Shown: positions 11,848 through 21,899 of the stretch, piece after piece
Layout: each line of letters starts with the position of its first letter
How positions within the stretch are numbered: the first letter of the stretch is position 1
NCBI GenBank assembly: GCA_004325065.1
Contig: PITI01000041.1
Coordinates: forward strand, 1-29,531
Source of the DNA: Hamiltosporidium magnivora
Lineage: Eukaryota; Microsporidia; Dubosqiidae
Length of the DNA: 29,531 bases
Direction: 5' to 3'
Position numbers and translations under genes: made by a program
Notes under the pieces: model-generated
Told to the model about the DNA's origin: nothing
The model's database searches: none
The model's input: only the letters and a program-made list of their open reading frames with translations

Positions 11848-14445
11848 AGATTCATTTTTATTTTTTTTGAATGTCAATTATTGTTCTAAAAATAAAATGC
11901 AGGTCCAAGGTTAAATGATATGAATCTTTGCTTCGACATACATCTTTGAATTGTGCAATCGATAGCAGTATAATTTTAAATAACTAGCTCATTAATTTAC
12001 ATGATTATTCATAATACCTGGATAATATGTATATTGTTTGAGAAATTATAATTTTACTATCTTCCACGAGTTATAATTAATAGCCAATGACTAAAATTGT
12101 CCAAAATATAAGTCATGTGTGTATAATCTTTACAAATTTTATTTGACACATTATTCCACATCCCATATCTTTCATTGAAAGGCCTTCTATGTCGGTAAGA
12201 GGATATTTTTTTATTTTATATTAGATTCTTATTCACACAGTCAATATTTCTTTGTTTCTTTTCAAAATATCCAAAAATTGTGCAAAAGCTATTTTAATTC
12301 GTAATGTATAGCTGTTTGGCGTATTAAGTGCTATGCTTTGGATATTTACGGATTATCTACGCGCCTTGATCCCAATTGACCTGTTTAATACTAAACCTAC
12401 ATGCATTGACTATCTGAATTGGAAGATTCGGCTGATTGCAGTAAATTTCTTCTTCATAAAAGTAAATTTCCCGATAGAATTTGAAAATTAAATCAAAGAA
12501 TCATTTTTTGTTTGATTTGGTGTGCAGAAGTCTTAAGTTTGGATTTTAAACATTTATTTTACTCCTTTATATAAGATAAACATGCAATTTTTTTAATTTT
12601 TTTATATTCGCATGTATTGCTAAGATCAGCTTTTCGATGGAGTTATTTTTTAACCGGATACTCTGTGATATTTTTTTATTGTTGATTTCCAAACTTGTAT
12701 TATAGAAAATATTGTTCTTTATCTGTCTTTAAATACAAAATACGCATATGGATAGCAAAAATCACAAGATCATCAATAAAAAAGAATCATCGGTTCTGTT
12801 GATGCAATATTGGAATATATTTTTAACTTTGAATAATTACGATTTAAATCGACGTATTGAATCTTTACCTAAATGTGAATACGAGAGTTAAATTACTTTT
12901 GTTTCATAAAATATTTTTAACCACTTTTCCAAAGCCTTTTCTTATCTTAGCGCTATATGATTTCTCTAGCTTAATACAAATATTTTAAAAAATCTTAAAT
13001 ACAATCATGGAAATTAACGTAGTAAAAGCATTGAATGTAATAACTCTTACGCCTTGATTGTTTTTTATGAACACTAAAATGGCTTAATGATTCTTTCTAT
13101 ATTCTTGATTTTTTACGAAATTCGGTAGAGCCAGCTTTTTAGCATTTTAAATACTCGATACTAATATTTCTTCATTTTAAGCAGCAAATATTTTCAATAC
13201 TTATACTCAACGGCTATAATATAGTTTATATATACTTATAGAAGATTGAGATAGAGACGATAAACCAGTACTTGAAACTGTTCTTTGCATGCCTTTACGA
13301 AATAAATAAGTAAAACCGTGTACACTATTCAGCGCGAAGCTTTCATTTTAAACATATAACTTTTAGAATATCATAAATTTATTTGTTGATATTATAATTT
13401 TATTAAGGAAAAAAGTAGCAATAGTATCGATCTGTGAAGATATACACCATGAAAGCCCATTTATAAAATATATAAACGCATCAAGTTTATAAAACGGTAC
13501 TTGGGATTTATTCTGTACAAATAATGTCGGATAAATATAAAAAGAGTATGTTCAGTAATATTGTTCAAATTCATAGCTTAGAACTTACTATTTGAACCCG
13601 ATTGATCATATTCACAGCTTATAAATTATTTATCTATGAAAATACTTCAGAATAGCCAAAACATAGGTTTATCATAAATGAACTGCCTTAAATTATAAAA
13701 AATGGCTTCTATTCGTTGTTTGAAAGATTTATTCTTCATGATCAACAGTACTAAATTTCATATTAGACGGTACCTTATTTTCACTAAGATTATGTCTCTA
13801 TAAATTTAAATAACATTGTCTATAAAGCTTCTTCTTGATTTCTTTCGAAGGTACTAACTTAAAAATTCACATTCAATTTTGTTTTCAAGCGGATATAGAA
13901 CATATGATAGATTTCCTGTCAAAAATATATGTATACCTTGTATTATACCATATGTCAGTAGATGACTCACGTAAATTATTGTTCAACTTCCTATTCGATA
14001 TGCATTTATGATGCTAAATATACCCTTGTGAATATTTAAAAAAAATTGTGTTCCTACAATCACATCTTAAGTTTTCTTCTCTAATATTGGTTTAATTTAA
14101 CATGTAGTCATATCATAGGAACATTTTAAGATGTTATCAAACGAAAATATAAACAAAACGAAACAAGGTGAGATTTCATGTTGTTTGGAATTATATTCTA
14201 GCCAATTTTTTTAATTCAAAGCTAAAATTTTTAAAAAGTCAAGAGTCTTCAAAACAATCTCTTTTATTAATACATGTAAAGTTACGATCAGCATTTTCGG
14301 TGTGCCTTAAAGTTTTTTTGCATCGAAAATTAACACATTGCGACTATTCATGAAGACATTTGATAAGAAGCACGTAATTTTTGAAATTTTGCCTTTCGAT
14401 TTTCTTCGTGAATACCAAATTATAGACGGTTAATATTTTATGTGA

Positions 14446-14607
14446 TGGCTCGTGCATGAAGTTTATACGGCAAAGAGAGACTGTGTATTAGACAAGGGGG
14501 AGTAAGCTTCCGGGTATAAAGTTATTGTGTGTGAGAAGCATAATGAGGAAATTCTCGGTTATGTGACGATAGAGGTGATGGATTCGTTAACGTTGAACTA
14601 TATTTAG
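14446..14607 (+). pseudogene. possible coding remnant with one internal stop
   Basis: This is an unusually G-rich patch in a T-rich desert. One plus-strand frame reads coding-like residues for about 19 codons, meets a TAA at 14503-14505, and then continues for 33 codons with a balanced composition (for example GYKVIVCEKHNEEILGYVTI) to a TAG at 14605. The mixed charged and aliphatic composition, together with the local GC rise, suggests a relic of a real gene. I cannot name the family, and the length is too short to be statistically convincing. Confidence 0.25.
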
Positions 14608-16327
14608 GCGTCTTTATAATTTTTTTACTTCTATTACATTTCACTAGCGATTTTTTTCATATATTCACTGTAAGGTATATCTAATAAATACATTTTTGAT
14701 TCAAGAAATATTTTTACTTCTAATAATTCATTTTGAATAGTCATATTCAATATGATTTCCCATTATTTATGTTTAATTTTGTTCTATTTGTAATTTTTTA
14801 ATGAAAATAAATTTTTTTTTGGATTATAATCGCATGCTATTACTTGTGGCATTATTGTTTGATTATAAATTTTGTTTCAAGTCTAATCAAAATTTCTTAA
14901 GGTATTCCTGTACGAAAAAAACTATGAATGCAACAATTGACCATTAAGTTTTGAATTGTTTTTATAATATTTGCTTAATTTAATGAGATTAGATGAATTT
15001 ATCAAGGTGATTTTCCGATTCTTTTATCACATATTAAACTCTGCATTATTATATATGTAATGAATTCCAAAATTTTCAAATACCGATTTTTTTTCCAAAT
15101 TATAAATTATATTTTTTGGCGAAAAATAATCTATTATGAACCAATTTACTTGAATATATGTAAAAATATTTGGGTTATAAGAAGGAATCTTATTATAAAT
15201 TTGTTTCAATCCTATCATTTTGATACTTTCAATGTATTTTGTATGGTTTTGAACTAATTAAGGTAAAATATATATATTATTTTTACTGAAAAAATTTTTG
15301 GATTGTAATATTTTTTATTCAATCATTTAATATAACTCACTCCTTATTCCATATATTGGATTTACTCTGATTAAAATGTATTATCTACGCTTCAAAAGCT
15401 CTGTCTCAATATAACCGCAATACTTTATAAAAAAATTTACTATAAAAAAGTCTATAGCCTTGAATCTTAAACTATATTTTCGGATCAAAAAAAATTCTAT
15501 AATGAATTGTAACTAAATTAAGTTCTTAAATTCACTAAAATACATTTATTTTTTCTAATTTATTGATTTTAGTGAATATGCTTAATTCACAAGCGGAATA
15601 TAAAGTTATTTTATACTACCAAAACATTTTCAAATGTCAACTCCTAATTACCGAATTTCTTTATAAGAAGTAATCGTATTCGTTATTATATTTTTTTTAA
15701 AGCAAAACTTGATTCAGACTATATATTCAAATCGTTTTCTGCAAAGATAATTTCTACTTTTTTAATTTTTTTTACATTTTAAGAGCGTTTTTCTTTATTC
15801 TTTTTGTTTTATAAACAATTTCCAACAGGTATATACATGGATATTTTTTTTGATTTAAAAAATCTTTAACATTGAAATAGATATTGTTATATGACTTCCA
15901 TTTTAAAGTATATTAAAGTAGTTTTGGCAAATAATACAGAAAATCTGATTTGATATTGTTATTAATGTTTCAAATCATCGTTAAATATGAAAATATAAAG
16001 TAATTTCAGAAAACGCGTTTTTTTATGAAACCAAACGTAGCATGCAATATCATTAGAAACTTAAAAAATTTGTATCGTTTATTAATTTGACTCATATTAA
16101 TGCTTAAGCTATAAACCCTAAAATTTAGAAAATTATATACTAATACATATGTTTTTAAAAAAAATTTCCAATTTTGAAAATGAACAAAAATAAATCATTA
16201 AATATTTTTTTTAAATTTTTTATTCAATCCTTTTCACTCACCTCAATCATCTTTATATGCAGTAATTCTTTAAAAGATTTTTTTGTATTAAAAGAGACAG
16301 TTTATAGGGGGTATCCAGCCCCAAAAA

Positions 16328-16669
16328 TTATACATTGAACCAGTCATTTTTATACTTAAATATATTTTTTTCATTAAAATATTTTTCTGGATATTTAAAT
16401 ATACAAATATGTACATTTTTACCATAATTTAAATATTCATCAAAGAAATTTAGTAAGATATTTCTTCTATTTGGGATTATTCTTTTTGAAAAATTATTTA
16501 ATATATTTAATATTAATATTATCTTAAAAAGGCTTATTGGACTAATAGAATCATATATCAGAAGATGTGATGAGGTCTTTTCTAAAATAATATTCATAAA
16601 TGAGGTGTGATATTTGTCGAGCAGAATATGCAAGAATAATTGAATGAATAATGTTGTGAATGTTTTCAT
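16328..16669 (-). CDS. candidate small secreted hypothetical protein
   Basis: The minus-strand frame is open for 119 codons from an ATG at 16687. I prefer the second ATG, 16669-16667, because it begins a clean signal-peptide-like N-terminus (MKTFTTLFIQLFLHILL). The resulting 113-residue product has a second hydrophobic stretch (about residues 45-60) and a polar, Asn/Lys/Tyr-rich C-terminus ending NDWFNV. Length is the main evidence: an open frame this long is uncommon in DNA this AT-rich, though not impossible by chance. No CCC or GGG motif sits directly upstream and no homologue is recognised. It could be a lineage-specific secreted protein or a chance ORF. Confidence 0.35.
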   Translation of the reverse strand: MKTFTTLFIQLFLHILLDKYHTSFMNIILEKTSSHLLIYDSISPISLFKIILILNILNNFSKRIIPNRRNILLNFFDEYLNYGKNVHICIFKYPEKYFNEKNIFKYKNDWFNV

Positions 16670-16689
16670 AACAAAAAAACATAACATTC

Positions 16690-18525
16690 GCTTATATAAT
16701 AATTTTTTAAAACTTGTTTCAAAATTTCTTATCGAAATAACAAATTAGAATGTTTATAAAAACAAAATAGAACATAATAATAATTGTTTTGTTTATGATC
16801 TACTCTTTTATACTTTTAAAAAAGGAAATATTAAGTCTTTTAAATATTATTCTAGTGGAATTGATTTATTGAATTACAGCTGGTTTTTCAATTATGTAAT
16901 ACTCGATTCTTGACTTCTATTTTTCGGAAAAAAAAATTATGGGAGTTTTAATGATAAAAAAAATGATTTGGTCGAGGTTAGGCAACTATTTGTAATATTG
17001 AATTGAGTTCCTGGGTATGAATTGATTTCGAGCCTAAATGCTCATAATAATATAATATATAGTACATTTAAATTGATTTTCAACCGTATTTATCAGATTA
17101 GATTTGTATATTGTTTTAACTAAATTTTAATAAATGTAATCATAACCTATGACAGCAATTAAATTGGGTTTTTCTAAGAATATTAAGGCAACTTAGTAAC
17201 TTTTCTAAAAGCAAAAAAATTTTCATCTAAAAAAATACAGGTATTTTAAATAAATAAGAATTTTAATTGAGTAAATGAATTTATTATATCCTAGTTGGTT
17301 GTAAACACCTTAAAACAGTGTTAAGAAGTCTCTATATCAAATAAATCTGAGTTATTAATGATTAAATTGATAAAAAGTTCGCAGTATATTCGCTTTCGTT
17401 TATTATACATTTTAAATTAATATAAAGTCTAAACATTTATAAAAAAAAGTAATTGATTTTGAGTCATGCTATTCATGTATCAAATGACTATTTATTTCTT
17501 TTTACTCAGATCTCTAGGTATTCTTAAATTCTGTCGTATTCATAACTTCAGTTACTTGACAAAACTACCTAAGTGCGTAAAAAACTCCTAGTAAACAAAA
17601 TATATTACATCAAAGAATTTCTAACACTTTTTTTTACTAAAACTTTAAAGCATAAGCTATCAAATTATCAAAGTTTTTAAATTGAATTCCATGTTTTATC
17701 TTTGTATCATAAACAATTCACAAATAAATTATTTGCAGAATCTAATTAGCATTTTTCTGTTATAAAATCTTTATTTATCTGCTAAAACCAATTCAAAACA
17801 TTTTCTAGCGGTCTAACTTTGTTTTTAGAAATGAATATATTATTTTCCATACAGAAATGGTTTCAAGAATACATTTTTACGCTTACCGTGTTTTATAGGC
17901 TACATGAAAATACATTAAACACTACACTCGTGTAGAATTTTTGTTATTCGCCGTTCATAAATTTTATATTAATTATTAAAAAATTAGAATATAATAAAGA
18001 GAATGAATTAAGCAGTAAAAAAGACTATGCTTTTCAAAACTTTCAAAACATGAATCGTTTGTTAATTTAGAATATATTCCTTTTTACTTATTTATTCCAT
18101 TCCTGTTTTATCTCTCAATGTCGAGGATGAACAATTGAAAAACATTCATTTGTTTCTTTTAATCTATTGTAACTCGGATTATAGAAGGATCGGCCTATAG
18201 ATCCGATGTGGTTTATATTTACCAAAAAGCAATCATATTCACACGAATTTTACATACTCGTTACGAAGCAGATGGTTTTTATTGTGGTTCTCTTCTTTTC
18301 ACCTATAATACATTTCATAATTAGCAAAAAATATATCCGCATATTATCTCTAAAAATTAATTCAATCAATTTTACATATCAGAATGCCTTCATTGCTCTG
18401 ATTAATTTCTTAAGATTTCAATTTCGCTTCTAATTATTCTTTTTTTCTTCCAAATTTTTTATTTTCAGAACTAGGTGTTCCATAATGCTCCTTGTATACA
18501 ACAAGACACCTGTTATCTCCAATAT
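16690..18525. other. AT-rich desert before the primase-helicase element
   Basis: No convincing gene or RNA was found. The longest frame (plus strand, 18206-18433) encodes a Phe/Ile-rich 75-residue product whose composition is what AT-rich non-coding DNA gives by chance. The sequence becomes visibly less AT-rich from about 18480, where the element begins. Confidence 0.55.
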
Positions 18526-18529
18526 ACCT

Positions 18530-18673
18530 TGCTTTTTTTGACTGTATTTTTTCCCGCGACTATCAGCCAGACTAACTTCAATCCTGGAAACTCGAAAATC
18601 CTGCTAATAATTAAGATGTGTTAACAAGCCGACTAAAAACGGATCCCCCTCAAAAAAAAAGGATCCCTTTACA
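18530..18673 (+). repeat. left terminal inverted repeat of the primase-helicase element
   Basis: This segment matches the reverse complement of 21739-21897 in the same order of blocks. An outer block TGCTTTTTTTGAC (18530-18542) is identical to the complement of 21885-21897. A middle block (18600-18635, beginning CCTGCTAAT) matches the complement of 21782-21817 at 28 of 36 positions by hand count. An inner block of A8-9 followed by GGATCCC and TTTA (18652-18672) matches the complement of about 21740-21760. The block spacing is similar on both sides (70 versus 80 bp between outer and middle). The left copy carries an extra GGATCCCCCT at 18641-18650. The divergence between copies indicates they are not freshly homogenised. 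Confidence 0.8.
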
Positions 18674-18674
18674 C

Positions 18675-18699
18675 AGAAATAACTAAAAAAGGTATTTCT
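18675..18699 (+). promoter_or_regulatory. inverted repeat just upstream of the primase-helicase start
   Basis: AGAAATA (18675-18681) and TATTTCT (18693-18699) are perfect complements separated by 11 bases. They end five bases before the ATG. The structure could be a protein-binding dyad, for example autoregulation by the encoded protein, or a transcript hairpin. A chance 7-bp dyad in AT-rich DNA is also plausible. Confidence 0.3.
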
Positions 18700-18701
18700 A
18701 A

Positions 18702-18704
18702 CCC
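18702..18704 (+). promoter_or_regulatory. CCC motif abutting the primase-helicase start codon
   Basis: The sequence TAACCCATG places CCC directly before the ATG at 18705, as at the left-edge gene. In microsporidia such a motif marks transcription initiation on very short 5' UTRs. Its presence suggests the element's gene is expressed by, or adapted to, the host transcription machinery. Confidence 0.45.
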
Positions 18705-21650
18705 ATGAAAACCATAACAAAGACGAATGAGGAACCCGGGAGCGAATTTGAACTTGAAACAGTTATAGACGAGTGGCACGAAGAAAATTTGGTTTTTGGC
18801 TACACCACGTCAATTTTTGGAAAAAGAATGACAATATCTGGCAAAGACAACTTTCTTGAACTCTACAAACGAGAAATACCTAAAGGCTACTTTAATGAAT
18901 TTATAAGAGCGAATGCTAAAGTGGTTCTGTTTTTTGATTTAGACAGCAAAGAATTTCAACTCGATAGTCTTGTAGATGACATCAAAAGATTAGTAAAGGG
19001 TCATTTTTCAGGGTTTGATATTCAGTTTATCGTCTCAGATGCTACTGGTAAGGAAAAGTTTTCGAAACATATGATCGTCAGACTATTTAAAGAAGGAAAG
19101 GAGTATGTATTTATGAACGTTTCAGAGGTTTTGTCGTTTGTCCGCGAACATTTAAATTTGCCAGGCGTTGATTTGAACGTATATAAACCCGGTGGTTGTC
19201 TCTTAAGGGCGTTCGGGGCGAGTAAAGAAAAGGTTGGCGGTAAATTAGTATTTGATGCTAAACACACCGGACCTAGAAAAGAACTTGACCTTATCGAGCA
19301 TTTCGTTCAGTGGCCCGGGGAATTGGGAGAGTGTATTAGAACTTTTATCTCAAAACAATCATTTAGCTGTTTTAAAGAAGAATCTCTTGTATGTAATAAC
19401 CAAGCAATAACAAAAGTCGAGGGTCGAACTTCCGACTCAAAAAATAGTTTATTTTTGAAGTTGTTAGAGTGGTTCCATTTTAAGTCAAAAAAGATTTACA
19501 GACCTAGGGAGAGTGAAGTAAAAGACGGGATGCTGGTTATTTATGTTGACGTAGAACCCTTGGATGTGTGCCCATATAACGTAATGCATAAATCAAACAA
19601 GACATACCTAAGAATAACCGTTGTTTCTGCAAGCTTAAAGTGTCATGACTGTAGACTTAAATCAAAAAATCATCTTTTTGAAGTTAAGCTAGAAGATGTC
19701 TTAAATAAGGAAGAAATTTACATTCTATTCAGGGGTAATATACTGCAAAAACAGCTATTAAACAATACACATCACTTGTTTTTATCGAAGGATCCCAAGG
19801 CTGGCTTGCCAATATATAATGGTTCGGAAAATAGCGTAAGATCAAAGGTGGGTTCGCCTGAACAGGTAAAGGAATTTTTAGGAATTGAAAGTATTAACAT
19901 GGACACATATCACAATTTGACTGCTTCATCATATTCTGTTGTTTCACAAGATAAAAGTATTGAACTATCATTCCCAAAAGAAAAGCATATAACCGCATGT
20001 CAAAAAGAATTAAAACGATTTTCAAAGAATTTTGTTGAATTAAACATTTATCAATCGTTTACGCCTAACACTACAATAAATAATTACGTAGTAGATAAAA
20101 ATATGAACAGTGTGGCGTGTCTAGACGAAATGTATGACAAACCAAACTATATTGAAATAGTCTACGATGAGGGTTATTTTTTGAAGTCAAAACTAGAACT
20201 TGACCTTGAGTGTGAAGATTCTTTCTTACGTATTTTTATGGATTCACCTACGCCTGTGTTCTTTGCGAGATTCTTAACGGTCGTATTGGGTGGGAGGGCT
20301 ATTGTGGTTGGAGATAATTTATATGTTGCTAATATTAACAACGTCTATAAAGAGTACAGCAAGGAAGCAACTCTTGGAATACTAGCATATCTGTCTGAAC
20401 AATTTCTTAAAGGTTTGGATGGTTCGCGGAAGTTATTGAAAGCTCAGCATGCAAATAAGGATTGTAAAGATAGACTGTTTAGTAAGTATCGTACCATGCG
20501 CTTACGCCTTCAATCACGCAGATTCCTCAAATCCACTATGTCTGTTTTATTTCCTTATATCAGGGACGAAGAAAAGGGTTTGGAATTCAATACTAAGTTT
20601 AAGTTACTCCCTCTAAAAAAAGGTGTTTTCGACTCAGAACTAAGAAGAATAAGAGAAACCCAATTGGACGACTATATAAGCATCACACTACCTTTTACTG
20701 AACAAGATCTTTTATTTTCAGATCATAAAAAAGTAGCGTATTTATTCCTTGACAACATCTTCAAAAATGAATGTGAAATTGAATATGTATTGAATGAACT
20801 AAGAATAATATTATTTGATGATTCGAATGATAAAGTGTATTTCTTAATAGGTGAAGGTGCCAGTGGGAAAAAAACTTTTATAAACATGCTTAGAATAGCC
20901 TTAAAGAATTTAGTTGGTGACTTACCAGTCAAAGCTCTGTCAAAATCAAAAACTTCAGCGATGAATCGCTTTATTGTAAACCTCAGGAATTGTAGGATTG
21001 GTGTTGTTGCGGAATACGATTCTCAAATACTTCGGGTCGATATTATTAAAAGGCTTGCTAAGTATGAAAGAATCACGGTAGGATCACTATATGCTAACCC
21101 AGTTACTTTCCCTTTCAAAACTAGACTGTTATTCGTTGGTAAAAACCTACCTAAATTTTCGGCAGTGGTAGATTATGCTTTAGAAAGAAGAATGAAGTAC
21201 ATTTACTTTGCTAAGAATCTGTCGATAAAAGAAAATATAAAAAACCATCTTGAATTATCCAATGAATCTGTAAGACATGCAATAGGACTAGGCCTATTAC
21301 AACTAATTTTAAAAGAGCCAATAAATAAAGAACTGCGGATTCCAACTACTTTTTTAAGATATGCATCGTATGCTTTCGGGGAATTAAGGCCATTTACTAA
21401 GTTTCTTGAAACTGTCATAAAAGAAGCCACGGAAGGTTACATAACTTTTTTTGAGGTCTATTGCATGTACAACAAACTTGACACTGCACATACTCCAAAG
21501 GATGTGTCTATAAAGGATGAATACAGGGCAAAGTTGTACGAATTTAAAGCTTTTGTCAAAGCTAAGTTCAATGTGGAAGAAATTTTTACATGTTCAGCGG
21601 AAAGAAAACCAATAAGAGTCTTTAAAAATCTAAAAATCTTTTCTGAATAA
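18705..21650 (+). CDS. primase-helicase: AEP-type primase fused to D5-like SF3 helicase
   Basis: The 981-residue product has the layout of viral D5-family primase-helicases, which prime and unwind DNA at replication forks. N-terminal primase: the catalytic acidic pair is in FFDLDS (D78, D80), the second motif is SKH (120-122), and the third is GGCLLRAFGASK (163-174, with R168 and K174). A zinc-binding segment follows: C289, H295 and C313/C316 in a CP...HKSN...KCHDC pattern, as in herpesvirus UL52-like and other viral AEP primases. The C-terminal SF3 helicase has Walker A GEGASGKKT (716-724), Walker B ending at E770, sensor-1 N814 in VGKNLP, and an arginine pair R828/R829 before a YIYF strand. 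Oddity: Lys723 occupies the usual Ser/Thr position after the Walker A lysine, with Thr next. The ATG at 18705 directly follows CCC, and no in-frame stop interrupts the gene. Domain calls rest on motif reading and are strong; the exact viral or plasmid lineage is not determined. Confidence 0.9.
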   Translation: MKTITKTNEEPGSEFELETVIDEWHEENLVFGYTTSIFGKRMTISGKDNFLELYKREIPKGYFNEFIRANAKVVLFFDLDSKEFQLDSLVDDIKRLVKGHFSGFDIQFIVSDATGKEKFSKHMIVRLFKEGKEYVFMNVSEVLSFVREHLNLPGVDLNVYKPGGCLLRAFGASKEKVGGKLVFDAKHTGPRKELDLIEHFVQWPGELGECIRTFISKQSFSCFKEESLVCNNQAITKVEGRTSDSKNSLFLKLLEWFHFKSKKIYRPRESEVKDGMLVIYVDVEPLDVCPYNVMHKSNKTYLRITVVSASLKCHDCRLKSKNHLFEVKLEDVLNKEEIYILFRGNILQKQLLNNTHHLFLSKDPKAGLPIYNGSENSVRSKVGSPEQVKEFLGIESINMDTYHNLTASSYSVVSQDKSIELSFPKEKHITACQKELKRFSKNFVELNIYQSFTPNTTINNYVVDKNMNSVACLDEMYDKPNYIEIVYDEGYFLKSKLELDLECEDSFLRIFMDSPTPVFFARFLTVVLGGRAIVVGDNLYVANINNVYKEYSKEATLGILAYLSEQFLKGLDGSRKLLKAQHANKDCKDRLFSKYRTMRLRLQSRRFLKSTMSVLFPYIRDEEKGLEFNTKFKLLPLKKGVFDSELRRIRETQLDDYISITLPFTEQDLLFSDHKKVAYLFLDNIFKNECEIEYVLNELRIILFDDSNDKVYFLIGEGASGKKTFINMLRIALKNLVGDLPVKALSKSKTSAMNRFIVNLRNCRIGVVAEYDSQILRVDIIKRLAKYERITVGSLYANPVTFPFKTRLLFVGKNLPKFSAVVDYALERRMKYIYFAKNLSIKENIKNHLELSNESVRHAIGLGLLQLILKEPINKELRIPTTFLRYASYAFGELRPFTKFLETVIKEATEGYITFFEVYCMYNKLDTAHTPKDVSIKDEYRAKLYEFKAFVKAKFNVEEIFTCSAERKPIRVFKNLKIFSE

Positions 21651-21653
21651 CCT

Positions 21654-21659
21654 AATAAA
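21654..21659 (+). terminator. AATAAA polyadenylation signal after the primase-helicase stop
   Basis: AATAAA begins four bases after the TAA at 21648-21650. A signal overlapping or hugging the stop codon is usual in compact eukaryotic parasites. It supports expression of the gene as a eukaryotic mRNA. Confidence 0.4.
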
Positions 21660-21738
21660 GTACCGTTTATTTTTAATTTGTTTTTAATGTTTATAGTTTA
21701 CCAAAAGTTTATAAAGATACAATGCTTTTATACATACG

Positions 21739-21897
21739 AATAAAGGGGGATCCTTTTTTTTGCAAAAATAAGACCCAGGTCTAATTGGCTTACTAACACC
21801 TCTTAGCCATTAGCAGGTTCTCAAACCGTCCGACGTTTGAAGATTGTTTTGCGGTGCTACAAAAAATTTTTTGTAAAAATTAGTGTCAAAAAAAGCA
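21739..21897 (-). repeat. right terminal inverted repeat of the primase-helicase element
   Basis: Its reverse complement repeats the left terminus block by block: outer TGCTTTTTTTGAC, a middle block starting CCTGCTAAT, and an inner A8-GGATCCCCC-TTTA. It lacks the second GGATCC box of the left end and has a different spacer (21763-21781, containing a GACCTGGGTC-type partial palindrome). A self-complementary patch (AAAAAATTTTTT, 21861-21872) lies between the outer and middle blocks and has no equivalent on the left. Confidence 0.8.
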
Positions 21898-21899
21898 CC

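Larger units (their letters stand above)
10405..16320. other. AT-rich desert with two small GC-richer islands
   Basis: No gene can be supported here apart from the two islands listed separately at 11683-11847 and 14446-14607. The remainder is A/T-run-rich with closely spaced stops. Patches at 10540-10640 and 12340-12440 are slightly less AT-rich but give no continuous frame. I saw no tRNA-like or rRNA-like sequence, and no tandem repeat of note. Confidence 0.55.
18530..21897 (+). mobile_element. TIR-bounded element carrying a single primase-helicase gene
   Basis: The unit of about 3.4 kb is bounded by inverted repeats and filled almost entirely by one intact 981-codon gene. It is less AT-rich than the decayed DNA on both sides. 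Only replication functions are visible: a primase and a D5-like SF3 helicase. There is no transposase, integrase, protein-primed DNA polymerase or capsid gene. Inverted termini plus a replication protein recall linear plasmids or linear viral genomes, and TIR transposons. CATAAT occurs just outside both ends (18481-18486 and 21933-21938) and could be a target-site duplication, but at six AT-rich bases it is weak. I infer an integrated, virus- or plasmid-derived replicon or a replicative transposon. I know of no named transposon superfamily with this content. Confidence 0.6.

Noticed and set aside
19419..19440. tRNA T-arm-like GGTCGAAC sequence
   Set aside because: It lies within the primase-helicase coding frame and no cloverleaf can be formed around it.
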